From: Geomicrobium sediminis
Lineage (GTDB): Bacteria; Bacillota; Bacilli; Bacillales; Marinococcaceae
Length of the DNA stretch: 64,000 bases
Reading direction: 5' to 3'
NCBI RefSeq assembly: GCF_016908595.1
Contig: NZ_JAFBEC010000005.1
Coordinates: forward strand, 1-64,000
Part shown: piece by piece, positions 9,976 through 19,061 of the stretch
How positions within the stretch are numbered: the stretch's first letter is position 1
How the letters are laid out: every line of letters starts with the position of its first letter
The notes under the pieces: model-generated
Seen by the model: the letters and a program-made list of their open reading frames with translations, nothing else
What the model was told of the DNA's origin: nothing
Databases searched by the model: none
Made by a program: the position numbers and the translations under genes

Positions 9976-10359
9976 TTATCCTTGGTTAATCAATTGATCG
10001 TAGTCTTCTGAAGTTAATAGCTGTTCAAGTTCTTCTGGTTTCGTTGCTTCAATAACAACCATCCATGCTTTCTCATATGGAGATTCATTCACAAGCTCTG
10101 GTGAATCCTCAAGGTCTTCATTGATTTCAACGACTTTACCACTGATTGGTGCGTAAAGTTCTGAAACCGTCTTTACAGATTCAACACTTCCAAAAGGTTC
10201 GTTTACATCAAGAACGTCTCCGACCTCTGGCAATTCAACAAATACGATATCCCCGAGTTCATCTTGAGCAAAAGCTGTAATTCCTACACGGTAATTTCCG
10301 TTCTCTTCTTTTACCCACTCGTGCTCTTTTGAATACTTCAATTCTTTTGGCGTTGTCAT
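9976..10359 (-). CDS. gcvH: Glycine cleavage system H protein
   Basis: 127 residues, the normal length. The lipoyl-attachment segment [12 protein letters not shown] places the lipoylated lysine at K63. H protein shuttles the aminomethyl group between the P, T and L proteins and, in Bacillaceae, also serves as the lipoyl relay to other 2-oxoacid dehydrogenases. The P and T protein genes are absent here, as in B. subtilis where gcvH (yusH) sits apart from gcvT-gcvPA-gcvPB and beside yusI, exactly as seen here. Ribosome site GGGAGGTTGAAATC before ATG. Confidence 0.95.
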   Translation of the reverse strand: MTTPKELKYSKEHEWVKEENGNYRVGITAFAQDELGDIVFVELPEVGDVLDVNEPFGSVESVKTVSELYAPISGKVVEINEDLEDSPELVNESPYEKAWMVVIEATKPEELEQLLTSEDYDQLINQG

Positions 10360-10398
10360 GATTTCAACCTCCCATTGATAAGTAACCGTAACGCTATC

Positions 10399-10794
10399 TT
10401 ACCATTTTCCTAAGATGTCTGGTGATACATTCCCCAAATATTGCTTCCAATGTTTTTCGAATTCGTCTTCTTTAAATCCTACCGTTGCATGATGCCCATC
10501 AGTCACAATTGGACGCTTCACTAACATGCCATCAGAAGCGAGCCAATCGATAATCGTATCTTCATCCGCATCAGGTAGTTTGTCTTTCAATCCAAGTTCT
10601 CTGTACTTCTTACCACTTGTGTTAAATAACTTCTTCCATTCTAAACCACTTAGAGCTTTAATTTCTTGAAGCTCTTTACGTGTTGGAGGCTCTTCAACAA
10701 TATGACGTTCTTGATAAGAGATTTCATTTGCATCAAGCCAATTTTTTGCTTTTTTGCACGTTCCACACGGTGGATATGAATACATCGTGAGCAT
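10399..10794 (-). CDS. Spx/ArsC-family protein, YusI-like
   Basis: 131 residues with a thioredoxin-like ArsC fold. A CxxC motif (C10-G-T-C13) follows the first strand (MLTMYSYPPC), and RPIVTDG is the conserved cis-Pro loop seen in Spx/YffB/YusI proteins. Unlike Spx there is no evident C-terminal RNA-polymerase-binding signature I can confirm, and unlike arsenate reductase it lacks neighbouring ars genes. It occupies the same position beside gcvH as B. subtilis yusI. Likely a redox protein of unknown partner. Ribosome site AAGGAGG about 9 bases upstream. Confidence 0.82.
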   Translation of the reverse strand: MLTMYSYPPCGTCKKAKNWLDANEISYQERHIVEEPPTRKELQEIKALSGLEWKKLFNTSGKKYRELGLKDKLPDADEDTIIDWLASDGMLVKRPIVTDGHHATVGFKEDEFEKHWKQYLGNVSPDILGKW

Positions 10795-10875
10795 AAAGAC
10801 AATTGCCTCCTTACAAATAACATTCCTCTACATTATACGATAAAATGCTACTCGTTTATACAAAGACGTATTGTT

Positions 10876-12456
10876 TCAGTCACCACTCTGTTCAAACATT
10901 TTGTGCAAAACTTCTTCAATTAATTGCGGTACTTCGACAAAAGCACTTTTAGCATGTAGACGTTCCGTCGATTTATGCGCATCTTTTCCAAGTGGTCCGA
11001 CATTAAGAACAGGAGCATTTAGCTTAGACATTATATGGAAAGGAATAGAGTATGACCAGTTGAACCCCGGTGTATTTCGTTCATAAGAGGCATCATTTCT
11101 TGCATGCTTATAAGCAAGATAACTAAGATCGCTAATGCCATTAAAGTAATTCAAATGTTTGACATCCCGATTGAAGCGCTCCTGTGAAGTGGTACGAATC
11201 AATTCAACAATTGGTTCAATATCCGCTTTTTTTGAGCGAACAGCTGGATAATAGGGTGGTGAAAAATACGTTATGACAACAGGAGCCAGTTCATCACAAC
11301 GAAGTAAGATTTTATCAATCATCATCGATGCTTTGGCACGATCATCAAACGTCTCATTCGAGAAAATCTCTTGTTGCCACTCTGTAAGCAATTCTTGTCC
11401 GTGTTTTTCTTGAGCATAAATCAGCAGTTCATCGAAGTTCATAACTGTCGTTTTAGGTAACCCTATACGTTCTGCCCGTGTATTTAACGTTTCAACTGCT
11501 ACGGCGACTTCTTCCCTAAAGATTTTTTCAATATCGAATGCACTCCGTTCAAATAAGAAAACGTTAAACAACGACGTTGAACGATACGGTGTCTTCACTG
11601 AATAGGACTCTTGCAAGTCTTTTTGATAAAGTGCCACTGGAAGTGGGGTTTCTTCACCATCAACTTGCTCTCTAAACCGCTCATTATACTCAATTTGACT
11701 CGTCACTTGAGAAAGCATAAACGTTGATGTTAACCCGCTTAATGGCTCTCCTACGTGCGTTTCGACACCATAACAAAACACACTCGGCATGATTTTACCA
11801 ATCGAGCCACTATACACATAAAACTGCTCATCACCAGGCGTTTGTGTAAACACCGGTTCACTATTTAAAAACAATTCATAGTCGAGGTTATGTAATGTTT
11901 TCAATTCGTATAAGTGCTCGACTGCAGCACGCATCCCCGCTGAATTCACTTCCTCGTCAGGCACAGTAAGTAACACGAGATTAATCGGCCAAGATTCCTT
12001 GATCGCTTTTTCTAAAATAGAAAGTTGAATGACTAGTCCAGCTTTCATATCCATGGCGCCTCTACCAAATATGTACTCTTCTGTTTGGATGTCTTTTAGT
12101 GTGCTTCCACTAAATTGACTCTCATGATTGTGGAACCATTCGGTAACTTGTTCGATATCAAAAGCAATTGAATCAAGTTCTCCGTAATTTTCTACACTTA
12201 CGACGTCAAAGTGGCTCATCATGACAACCGTTTTCGTCGCATGTTCGTGCTTGTACAAAGCAGTTAGAAATTCAGCAGATTGTGGCGACTCCCCTAAATG
12301 AAGGTATTCACGGTGTTGGTTAAAATAATCCAATTGCAACAAACGATTGTATAGATGTTTCGGAAAAAGCTTTTCACTTTCCGTACCTGTAATACTCGGG
12401 ATCGCCACTAATTCCGCTAGCAATTGCTTCTTTTGTTCAAAGCTTGTAGTATTCAT
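10876..12456 (-). CDS. rocB: RocB-like M20 peptidase
   Basis: 526 residues from the chosen start. Metal-binding features of family M20 are visible: MMSHFDVVS (first His and general-base region), FGRGAMDMKAG (bridging Asp), and PDEEVNSAG (Glu catalytic pair). Length and the VYSGSIGKIMPSVFCYGVETHVGEP region match the arginine-utilisation protein RocB group rather than short M20 deacylases. RocB belongs to arginine/ornithine catabolism in B. subtilis, but its reaction is not firmly known. The start at 12456 is chosen because GGAGGTGGCTT precedes it; an in-frame ATG 20 codons further upstream has no ribosome site. Located between the yusI-like gene and the fad operon, an insertion relative to B. 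subtilis. Confidence 0.82.
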   Translation of the reverse strand: MNTTSFEQKKQLLAELVAIPSITGTESEKLFPKHLYNRLLQLDYFNQHREYLHLGESPQSAEFLTALYKHEHATKTVVMMSHFDVVSVENYGELDSIAFDIEQVTEWFHNHESQFSGSTLKDIQTEEYIFGRGAMDMKAGLVIQLSILEKAIKESWPINLVLLTVPDEEVNSAGMRAAVEHLYELKTLHNLDYELFLNSEPVFTQTPGDEQFYVYSGSIGKIMPSVFCYGVETHVGEPLSGLTSTFMLSQVTSQIEYNERFREQVDGEETPLPVALYQKDLQESYSVKTPYRSTSLFNVFLFERSAFDIEKIFREEVAVAVETLNTRAERIGLPKTTVMNFDELLIYAQEKHGQELLTEWQQEIFSNETFDDRAKASMMIDKILLRCDELAPVVITYFSPPYYPAVRSKKADIEPIVELIRTTSQERFNRDVKHLNYFNGISDLSYLAYKHARNDASYERNTPGFNWSYSIPFHIMSKLNAPVLNVGPLGKDAHKSTERLHAKSAFVEVPQLIEEVLHKMFEQSGD

Positions 12457-12721
12457 AAGCCACCTCCACCAGTTGTCTACTGTGATTGTACGGAAGGTTT
12501 GTAATTTTAACAACACTCTAATAGCAGATTTTCTACCATTTGGTCTAACTTCATCGAATTTGTCATTTCAGATCGTCTACTCGCTCGTTGAAAGGTGGGA
12601 TTTCGCCCATTTATCGTCCACTGTCTTGAATAAAGCTCCATAACAGCTTTTATGCAGGATTATTACTCGTTTATGTAGGGATTTCTGTTGTTCCCCTTAG
12701 TATTTGTTAAATAAAATAGTT

Positions 12722-13051
12722 CTAATTGGCCTCATTTGGATCTACCAACTTCATTTGCGAGTAATACGTCACTTTTTTGCCTGATTGCTTTGCATACGTA
12801 ATTTCTTTGCTCGTTGAATCTCCGATATACCCTGCAGGATCAATAATCATAACTTCATCAGCAAGATCTATTTTACGCATATGAATTTCCTCAAACATTC
12901 TTGCTTGATCATCACTAATGTCAAATCCTTCATATTGTTCAAAGAAACCGACACTAATCACAGCATGTCCTTGAAGTGTGAGCATCGCATTTGCATGGTC
13001 GAATTGTTCTTTAAATTTTGTTGATCCACAAAGTGTGATGACTTTTATCAT
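12722..13051 (-). CDS. Small nucleoside 2-deoxyribosyltransferase-like protein
   Basis: 109 residues. The start VITLCGSTKF (phosphate-loop-like), central EEIHMRKIDLADEVMIID and GYIGDSTSKEITYAKQSGK resemble the nucleoside 2-deoxyribosyltransferase / DUF4406 fold, where the Glu in a helix and the DEVMIID strand line the active site. Substrate unknown; such small proteins may bind or hydrolyse nucleotides. Ribosome site AAGGAGATAAAC before ATG. It lies just downstream of the terminator that ends fadE and so is a separate unit. Confidence 0.65.
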   Translation of the reverse strand: MIKVITLCGSTKFKEQFDHANAMLTLQGHAVISVGFFEQYEGFDISDDQARMFEEIHMRKIDLADEVMIIDPAGYIGDSTSKEITYAKQSGKKVTYYSQMKLVDPNEAN

Positions 13052-13086
13052 GTTTATCTCCTTATGATTTGATTAGTTATTCGCAC

Positions 13087-13126
13087 AAAACGAAAACGCC
13101 CACCTCTCGCGAGATGAACGCTTTCG
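13087..13126 (-). terminator. Intrinsic terminator of the fadN-fadA-fadE operon
   Basis: A 16-bp stem closed by a GCGA tetraloop on the minus strand (CGAAAGCGTTCATCTC / GAGGTGGGCGTTTTCG, some G-T pairs) followed by TTTT, 10 bases after the fadE stop. Confidence 0.85.
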
Positions 13127-13135
13127 TCTATTTTC

Positions 13136-14920
13136 TTAAACGACGTACTTTTTCTCTTGAACGATTCGCTCAGCGATTTCACGCTTCAATTTGATGACGT
13201 TGTCTGGTGTACGACGCGTTAATTTACGTACCATTGAAAGCATTGTGCGAAGTGTGTCGCCTTCTTCCATGTGGATGAGTGACTCTTTCGCATCCGCTTC
13301 AATGTTTTGTAATCCTTCTTCTACGAGTACTTTCGTATAAAGAAGTTTTAGTGTTTCACTGTCTGCACCATTCTTCTCAATCGCTTTCTCTGTACGGGCA
13401 ATGGCAGCTTCCATGTTATAAATTTCGCTAACCATGTCTGCCACGTTTAGAAGAAGCTCTTGTTCTTTGTCGAGTTCTTTTCCGTATTTTTGAACGGCTG
13501 AACCTGCACCCATAATCACGAGTTTCTTGGCGTTTTGGAGCATATACTTTTCTTTTTCAAGTGGCGCATCGCCTGGTTCTTCTGGCATCATAGCCATTAG
13601 TTCTTCTTGAAGTCCCATGGCTTTCTCTAAGAATGGAAGTTCACCTTTCATCGTCTTACGTACGAGAGTACCTGGTACGAGTAAACGGTTGATTTCATTC
13701 GTTCCTTCAAAGATACGATTAATACGAGAGTCACGATAAATACGCTCTACTTCGTATTCAGCCATAAAGCCGTAACCACCGTGAATTTGAACCGCTTCAT
13801 CTGCACAATAGTCAAGTGCTTCTGAACCGAAGAATTTGTTTAATGAACACTCAATTGCATACTCTGCAATCGCCTTGGCAACTTTTTCGCCATCCGCTTG
13901 CTCTTCATCTGTAAGGTCACCGAGATTCTTCTCAAAAAGTCCACCTGTACGGTAAATCGAGCTTTCAAGGGCATAAGCTTTTGTCGCCATTGAGCCGAGC
14001 TTCTCTTGAATCGCTGTGAAGTTTGCAATTGGTGTCTTGAATTGCTTACGCTCACTTGCATATGTCGCTGCAAGTTCAATCGTACGCTTCACACCACCAA
14101 CACAGCCAACACCTAACTTGTAACGACCAACGTTAAGAATGTTAAACGCGATCACGTGTCCACGACCGATTTCTCCGAGTACGTTTTCTTTAGGAACCTT
14201 AGCATCTTCTAAAAGTAACGTACGAGTAGAAGAACCTTTAATCCCCATCTTCTTCTCTTCAACACCAGTTGATACACCGTCGTAGTCGCGCTCAACGATA
14301 AATGCTGTAAACTTGTCGCCATCAATTTGAGCATAGACAACAAATACATCAGCAAATGCAGAGTTCGTGATCCATTGCTTCTCACCGTTCAAAACGTAGT
14401 GTGTACCTTCTTCGTTCAAGATCGCCGTCGTTTTTGCGCCTAGTGCGTCAGATCCTGAGCTTGGCTCTGTTAACGCATACGCTGCGATTAGTTCTCCTGA
14501 AGATAGTTTAGGTAAATACTTTTTCTTTTGGTCTTCATTGCCGAAGAATACGATCGGTAATGAGCCAATCCCAACGTGTGCACCGTGGCTAAGACCAAAC
14601 CCGCCAGCAAGTGACATGCTTTCTGTAATTAAGCTTGAGCTAATCTTATCAAGACCAATTCCGTCATACTTTTCTGGTACGTCAGCACCGAGAAGTCCAA
14701 GCTCTCCTGCTTTTTTTAGCAATTTCACGGAGTAATCAAATTCATGATTCTCGATGTGGTCAATAACCGGATAAACCTCGTTATATACGAATTCTGAAGT
14801 TGTCTTTGAAATCATTTTGTGCTCATCTGTAAAGTCTTCTGGAGTGAACACATCTGTTGTTTCAACATCTTCTAGTAAAAACCCGCCGCCTTTGATGCTC
14901 GTTTTTAACGCTTCTGCCAT
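13136..14920 (-). CDS. fadE: Acyl-CoA dehydrogenase FadE
   Basis: 594 residues, the size of the YusJ-type enzyme, longer than ordinary ~380-residue acyl-CoA dehydrogenases because of a C-terminal helical extension (about residues 430-594). It has TEPSSGSDALG and QWITNSAFAD (FAD and substrate regions), QIHGGYGFMAEYEVERIYRDSRI with the catalytic-base region, and IFEGTNEINR. It performs the first, FAD-dependent step of fatty acid beta-oxidation and passes electrons to ETF. Last gene of fadN-fadA-fadE (27 bp after fadA), ribosome site AGGAGGAATTTACA, ended by a strong terminator. Controlled through the FadR box ahead of fadN. Confidence 0.95.
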   Translation of the reverse strand: MAEALKTSIKGGGFLLEDVETTDVFTPEDFTDEHKMISKTTSEFVYNEVYPVIDHIENHEFDYSVKLLKKAGELGLLGADVPEKYDGIGLDKISSSLITESMSLAGGFGLSHGAHVGIGSLPIVFFGNEDQKKKYLPKLSSGELIAAYALTEPSSGSDALGAKTTAILNEEGTHYVLNGEKQWITNSAFADVFVVYAQIDGDKFTAFIVERDYDGVSTGVEEKKMGIKGSSTRTLLLEDAKVPKENVLGEIGRGHVIAFNILNVGRYKLGVGCVGGVKRTIELAATYASERKQFKTPIANFTAIQEKLGSMATKAYALESSIYRTGGLFEKNLGDLTDEEQADGEKVAKAIAEYAIECSLNKFFGSEALDYCADEAVQIHGGYGFMAEYEVERIYRDSRINRIFEGTNEINRLLVPGTLVRKTMKGELPFLEKAMGLQEELMAMMPEEPGDAPLEKEKYMLQNAKKLVIMGAGSAVQKYGKELDKEQELLLNVADMVSEIYNMEAAIARTEKAIEKNGADSETLKLLYTKVLVEEGLQNIEADAKESLIHMEEGDTLRTMLSMVRKLTRRTPDNVIKLKREIAERIVQEKKYVV

Positions 14921-14947
14921 TGTAAATTCCTCCTAGTAAAGTTTGGT

Positions 14948-16126
14948 TTATAGTAATTCAAATACGCCAGCAGCACCCATACCGCCACCGATACACATCG
15001 TTACAACACCGTATTGCTCATTGCGACGCTTCATTTCGTGAATGAGTGAGAGTGTTAATCTCGTTCCCGAACAGCCGAGCGGATGCCCGAGTGCAATCGC
15101 GCCACCATTCACGTTTACTTTGCTATGGTCAAGTTCTAATGAACGAATAACTTGAAGTGACTGGGAAGCAAAGGCTTCGTTAAGTTCAAATAAACCAATG
15201 TCTTCAAGCGACAAACCAACATTTTTCAATACTTTAGGAATCGCTTCAACAGGTCCAATTCCCATAACTTCTGGGCGAACACCAGCAACCGCCATTCCTA
15301 AAAACTTCGCCATTGGCTTTAAGCCATCAGCTTCAGCTTTTTCACGGTCCATTAACAGGACTGAAGCCGCCCCATCACTCATTTGTGAAGAGTTACCTGC
15401 TGTTACACTTCCCTTTACATGAAAGGCTGGTCTTAGACCTGAAAGCGTTTCTACTGTTGTACCAACGCGTACGCCTTCATCTGTATCAAACGTTACCGTA
15501 TTCTCTTGGAACTTATTGTTCGCATCTACGTAACGCTTTTTCACTTCAAGTGGTACGATTTCATCTTTGAATCGACCCGCTTCAATGGCTGCGGCTGCTC
15601 GTTTATGACTTTCTACGGCAAAAGCGTCTTGGTCTTCACGGCTTACACCGAATTCGTTCGCCACTTGCTCAGCAGTGTGCCCCATCCCCATGTAATATTC
15701 TGGAGCATTCTCAACGAGTTTTGCGTTTGGTGCAATGACATGCCCACCCATTGGGATCAAACTCATGGACTCTGCCCCGCCTGCAAGGATCGTATGTGCA
15801 TGGCCGAGCATGATTTTCTCCCCTGCATAAGCAATGCTTTGAAGACCTGAAGCACAGTAACGGTTAATGGTTACGGCGCCTGCAGTATTGGGTAGTCCTG
15901 CAAGACCGGAAATGTTCCGTGCCATGTTCATGCCTTGTTCAGCTTCTGGCATTGCACAACCGAAGATGACGTCTTCAATTTGACTTGCATCAAAGTCACC
16001 TGCACGCTTAAGTGTTTCTTTTACGGTTTCTGCTGCGTAATCATCTGGACGCATTTGTGCAAGCGTCCCTTTTTTCGCCTTACCTACTGCGGTTCTTGCT
16101 CCTGATACGATCACCGCTTCTCTCAT
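14948..16126 (-). CDS. fadA: 3-ketoacyl-CoA thiolase FadA
   Basis: 392 residues. Thiolase catalytic residues are visible: nucleophile C91 in NRYCASGLQS, the GGAIALGHPLGCSG motif with the catalytic His, and the C-terminal Cys in VVTMCIGGGMGAAG. It carries out the final thiolytic step of beta-oxidation. Middle gene of the operon, 22 bp after fadN, ribosome site AAGGAGGGAACGGTC. Orthologous in position to B. subtilis yusK. Confidence 0.95.
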   Translation of the reverse strand: MREAVIVSGARTAVGKAKKGTLAQMRPDDYAAETVKETLKRAGDFDASQIEDVIFGCAMPEAEQGMNMARNISGLAGLPNTAGAVTINRYCASGLQSIAYAGEKIMLGHAHTILAGGAESMSLIPMGGHVIAPNAKLVENAPEYYMGMGHTAEQVANEFGVSREDQDAFAVESHKRAAAAIEAGRFKDEIVPLEVKKRYVDANNKFQENTVTFDTDEGVRVGTTVETLSGLRPAFHVKGSVTAGNSSQMSDGAASVLLMDREKAEADGLKPMAKFLGMAVAGVRPEVMGIGPVEAIPKVLKNVGLSLEDIGLFELNEAFASQSLQVIRSLELDHSKVNVNGGAIALGHPLGCSGTRLTLSLIHEMKRRNEQYGVVTMCIGGGMGAAGVFELL

Positions 16127-16148
16127 GACCGTTCCCTCCTTAATAGTG

Positions 16149-18533
16149 CTAGTTGCGTAATGGCTTACCCGTTTTTAACATGTGTTGCATTCTCATTTGT
16201 GTTTTTGGTTCTGCAATTAAGCTAAGGAACGCTTCACGCTCGAGATCGAGCAAGTATTGCTCATCAACTTCACTGTTCTTTGGAACACGACCACCAGCAA
16301 TGACGAACGCGAGTTTTTCTGCAATTTTAAAATCATGGTCACTAATTTGACCGGATAGTTTCAATCCTTCAGCACCAAGTCGCATCGTTGCATAGCCCGT
16401 TTCTCCAACAACTCTTACTGGCTGCTTAACTGGAGGGCGATAGCCTTTTTCAGCAAGTTCCATTGCTTTACGCTTTGCACTCCATGTTACTTGACGATGG
16501 TTGGCAACGATGTCATCACGATCCGCCAAAAATCCATTTTCTTTCGATTCTTGTGCAGATGTACCAACTTTCGCCATCGCTATCGTTTCGAACACTTTAT
16601 TAGCAATTGGTTGTAAATCCGTACCTTTCGGAACATTCTCAATCGATCTTAGGTACAATTCTTTATTTCCGCCGCCGCCTGGAATGAGGCCAACACCGAC
16701 TTCAACGAGACCCATGTACGTCTCACTTGATGCTTGGATGCTCGCAGATGGCATACAAATCTCAGCACCTCCACCGAGTGCCATTTGGAATGGTGCGGTT
16801 ACGACAGGTTTTTTGCTATAACGAATGTTCGTTGTCATCTGTTGGAACTTACGGATCACAAGATCCAACTCATCAAATGCAAAGTCTTGCGCTTCCATAA
16901 GCATCATCATTAAGTTGGCGCCAACACAGAAGTTTTTGCCTTTGTTGGAAATGACGAGACCATCATAGTTCTCTTCAACTTCTTTGATCGCTGTATCCAT
17001 CATTTGAATAACATCAAGTCCGATTGAGTTGTTCGGTGATGTAAATGTAAGTCCAGCAATGCCATCGCCTAAATCTGTGAGAACCGCTCCAGCATTCTTC
17101 TTAATTACGTTCGACTCATTTTTAATGAGTACACTAACGTCGATGTCTTTCTCACTCTTAGGCAAGGCTACGTACTCACCGTTTTGATAAAACTTTCCGT
17201 CTTTTGTATAGAAAGAATCATGCCCACTTGCAAGCATTTCCTTCACCCAAGCAGGAACGGTTTCACCTTCTGCTTCCATTTTTTCGACTGATTTCTTAAC
17301 ACCGATTGCATCCCAAACTTCAAACGGTCCAAGCTCCCAACCGAATCCCCACTTCATGGCGTTGTCAATTGCCACAACATCATTTGCAATTTCTGACATC
17401 TTCTCTGCAGAATAGATCAGACTTTTCTTTAAAGTACCCCACGTAAATTGACCCGCTTTATCATCTGCATACGCAAGTGTCTGCAATTTAGCAGCCTTTC
17501 CTTTTGCTTGCTTTGCCATTTCAACTGAAGGGGACTTTAACTTGCTTCCTTCGCGGTATTCTAACGTTTCAGGATCTAGTTCAAGGATTTGTTTGTCCTT
17601 GCCTTTGCCTTTCTTCATATAGAAACCTTGACCGACCTTTGCACCAATCCACCCTTTTTCGGTGATTTCTTTCATAAATGCTGGCGGATCAAAGACTTCC
17701 TTTTCTTCTCCATCAACTTGATCGTATACATTTTTAGCGACGTGCATAAACGTATCTAAACCAACAACATCAAGCGTTCTAAACGTTGCACTTTTCGGAC
17801 GTCCGATGAGTGGGCCTGTGATTGAATCGACTTCAGAGATCGTTAGTCCATGCTGTTCCATTTGTTCAACAGAAACGAGCAATCCGTACGTACCAATGCG
17901 GTTCCCGATAAAGTTCGGCGTATCTTTCGCTTCGACGACACCTTTGCCTAACACATCCTCAGCAAACGCTTTCACAGATGCCAATACGTTAGGGTCTGTA
18001 TCTTCTGTCGGAATGATTTCAAGTAAATGTAAGTATCTTGGTGGGTTGAAAAAATGCGTTCCTAAAAAGTGCTTTTTAAACGAGTCGGAACGTCCTTCAA
18101 CCATCGCGTTTACAGAGATTCCAGACGTATTGGAACTAACGATTGTCCCTGGTTTCGTGTGCTTTTCAACCTTTTCAAACAATTGTTTTTTAACGTCTAA
18201 GTTTTCTACGACGACTTCAATAATCCAGTCAACATCGCCTAACTTGTGTAAATCATCTTCAAGATTTCCAACCTCTATTCGCTGTGCATTTTCCTTTGAA
18301 GCAAGTGGTGCAGGCTTTTGCTTAAATAACTTCTGCTTACTCGTTACTGCCTGACGATTACGAACTTGTGGATGATCTAATGTAAGTCCTTTTGCTTTTT
18401 CTTCATCTGTGAGTTCTTTTGCAGGCAAGTCCAGCAGTAGCACGTTTATTCCTAAGTTTGCTAAATGGGCAGCAATCCCTGAACCCATTACACCTGAGCC
18501 AAGTACCGCCGCTCGCTGAATGTGCGTCGTCAT
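16149..18533 (-). CDS. fadN: 3-hydroxyacyl-CoA dehydrogenase / enoyl-CoA hydratase FadN
   Basis: 794 residues from the chosen start. An N-terminal Rossmann fold (AAVLGSGVMGSGIAAHL), the dehydrogenase continuation NTSGISVNAMVEG and GTHFFNPPRYLHLLEI, and a C-terminal crotonase-like domain (about residues 480-700, with NFCVGANLMMM and MALGGGAEICMPS oxyanion loops) give the YusL/FadN order: dehydrogenase first, hydratase second. It hydrates enoyl-CoA and oxidises the 3-hydroxyacyl-CoA. The start at 18533 follows AGGAGGACAATT; the upstream in-frame ATG five codons earlier is itself part of the ribosome site. First gene of the operon, with a FadR box 17 bp upstream of the start. Confidence 0.95.
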   Translation of the reverse strand: MTTHIQRAAVLGSGVMGSGIAAHLANLGINVLLLDLPAKELTDEEKAKGLTLDHPQVRNRQAVTSKQKLFKQKPAPLASKENAQRIEVGNLEDDLHKLGDVDWIIEVVVENLDVKKQLFEKVEKHTKPGTIVSSNTSGISVNAMVEGRSDSFKKHFLGTHFFNPPRYLHLLEIIPTEDTDPNVLASVKAFAEDVLGKGVVEAKDTPNFIGNRIGTYGLLVSVEQMEQHGLTISEVDSITGPLIGRPKSATFRTLDVVGLDTFMHVAKNVYDQVDGEEKEVFDPPAFMKEITEKGWIGAKVGQGFYMKKGKGKDKQILELDPETLEYREGSKLKSPSVEMAKQAKGKAAKLQTLAYADDKAGQFTWGTLKKSLIYSAEKMSEIANDVVAIDNAMKWGFGWELGPFEVWDAIGVKKSVEKMEAEGETVPAWVKEMLASGHDSFYTKDGKFYQNGEYVALPKSEKDIDVSVLIKNESNVIKKNAGAVLTDLGDGIAGLTFTSPNNSIGLDVIQMMDTAIKEVEENYDGLVISNKGKNFCVGANLMMMLMEAQDFAFDELDLVIRKFQQMTTNIRYSKKPVVTAPFQMALGGGAEICMPSASIQASSETYMGLVEVGVGLIPGGGGNKELYLRSIENVPKGTDLQPIANKVFETIAMAKVGTSAQESKENGFLADRDDIVANHRQVTWSAKRKAMELAEKGYRPPVKQPVRVVGETGYATMRLGAEGLKLSGQISDHDFKIAEKLAFVIAGGRVPKNSEVDEQYLLDLEREAFLSLIAEPKTQMRMQHMLKTGKPLRN

Positions 18534-18549
18534 AATTGTCCTCCTCATT

Positions 18550-18567
18550 TGAATGAATACTCATTCA
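18550..18567. promoter_or_regulatory. FadR operator ahead of fadN
   Basis: TGAATGAATACTCATTCA matches the Bacillus FadR (TetR-type, long-chain acyl-CoA responsive) consensus TGAATGAMTANTCATTCA at every position, immediately upstream of fadN. FadR bound here would repress the operon until long-chain acyl-CoA appears. The fadR gene itself is not in this window. Confidence 0.88.
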
Positions 18568-18692
18568 TTTCACTCTGAAAATAGAAGAGCACTTCCATTT
18601 GTTAAGATGCCCTCTAAATGTTGAAATTAATAAAATTGTATTTATATTCTCTTACTATACTATATAAGATTTAAAACCATCTGACAACTATA

Positions 18693-18712
18693 AAATGAAT
18701 TGCCATTCATTT
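18693..18712. repeat. Second palindrome in the fadN / coat-gene intergenic region
   Basis: Perfect 8-bp arms AAATGAAT and ATTCATTT around TGCC. The half-site wording resembles the FadR box but the spacing between arms is 4 bp shorter, so it is not the same register. It lies about 80 bp before the coat-protein start and could serve either divergent unit. Confidence 0.4.
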
Positions 18713-18791
18713 TTATTAAAATTGCTTCGAATAGAACGCTGGACATTAGGTGACGATAAGGTTGAAGAAATTTAAAAGGAGAATGTTCGCG

Positions 18792-19061
18792 ATGAATATG
18801 CAACCAAATTCGAATCAACCTCAAAACCAACAATCAGCCAATACGATGCACCAACCACCTGTAGTCATTACGACAAAAGACCAACTGTATTTATCTGATA
18901 TGTTGAATTGGAATTTAACAGCTGCAAAAAAGGCTCACTTTTATGCGCAACATGCCATGGAAGCTGATGTGAAGACAAAATTTGAGCAAGTCGCACAAAT
19001 GCACGAGAACCATTACAATCGACTAATGCCTTATTTGCAAATTCAAGGAGCCAAACAATGA
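18792..19061 (+). CDS. CotF-like spore coat protein
   Basis: 90 residues from the chosen start. The region TTKDQLYLSDMLNWNLTAAKKAHFYAQHAME is the N-terminal helix pair of the CotF / ferritin-like coat family, preceded by a Q/N/P-rich tail. AAAAGGAG lies 10 bases before the start at 18792; the longer frame beginning with GTG at 18750 has no ribosome site. Overlaps the next CotF-like gene by 4 bp (ATGA). Its place beside fadN corresponds to coat-like yusN in B. subtilis. Likely a minor structural spore-coat component made in the mother cell (family inference). Confidence 0.75.
   Translation: MNMQPNSNQPQNQQSANTMHQPPVVITTKDQLYLSDMLNWNLTAAKKAHFYAQHAMEADVKTKFEQVAQMHENHYNRLMPYLQIQGAKQ

Noticed and set aside
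12347-12643. Plus-strand 98-codon frame upstream of the RocB-like gene
   Set aside because: Mostly antisense to the rocB 5' end and leader; composition not coding-like, no ribosome site.
15313-15850. Plus-strand frames opposite the fadA gene
   Set aside because: Antisense to a certain thiolase gene; no start signals and no domain.
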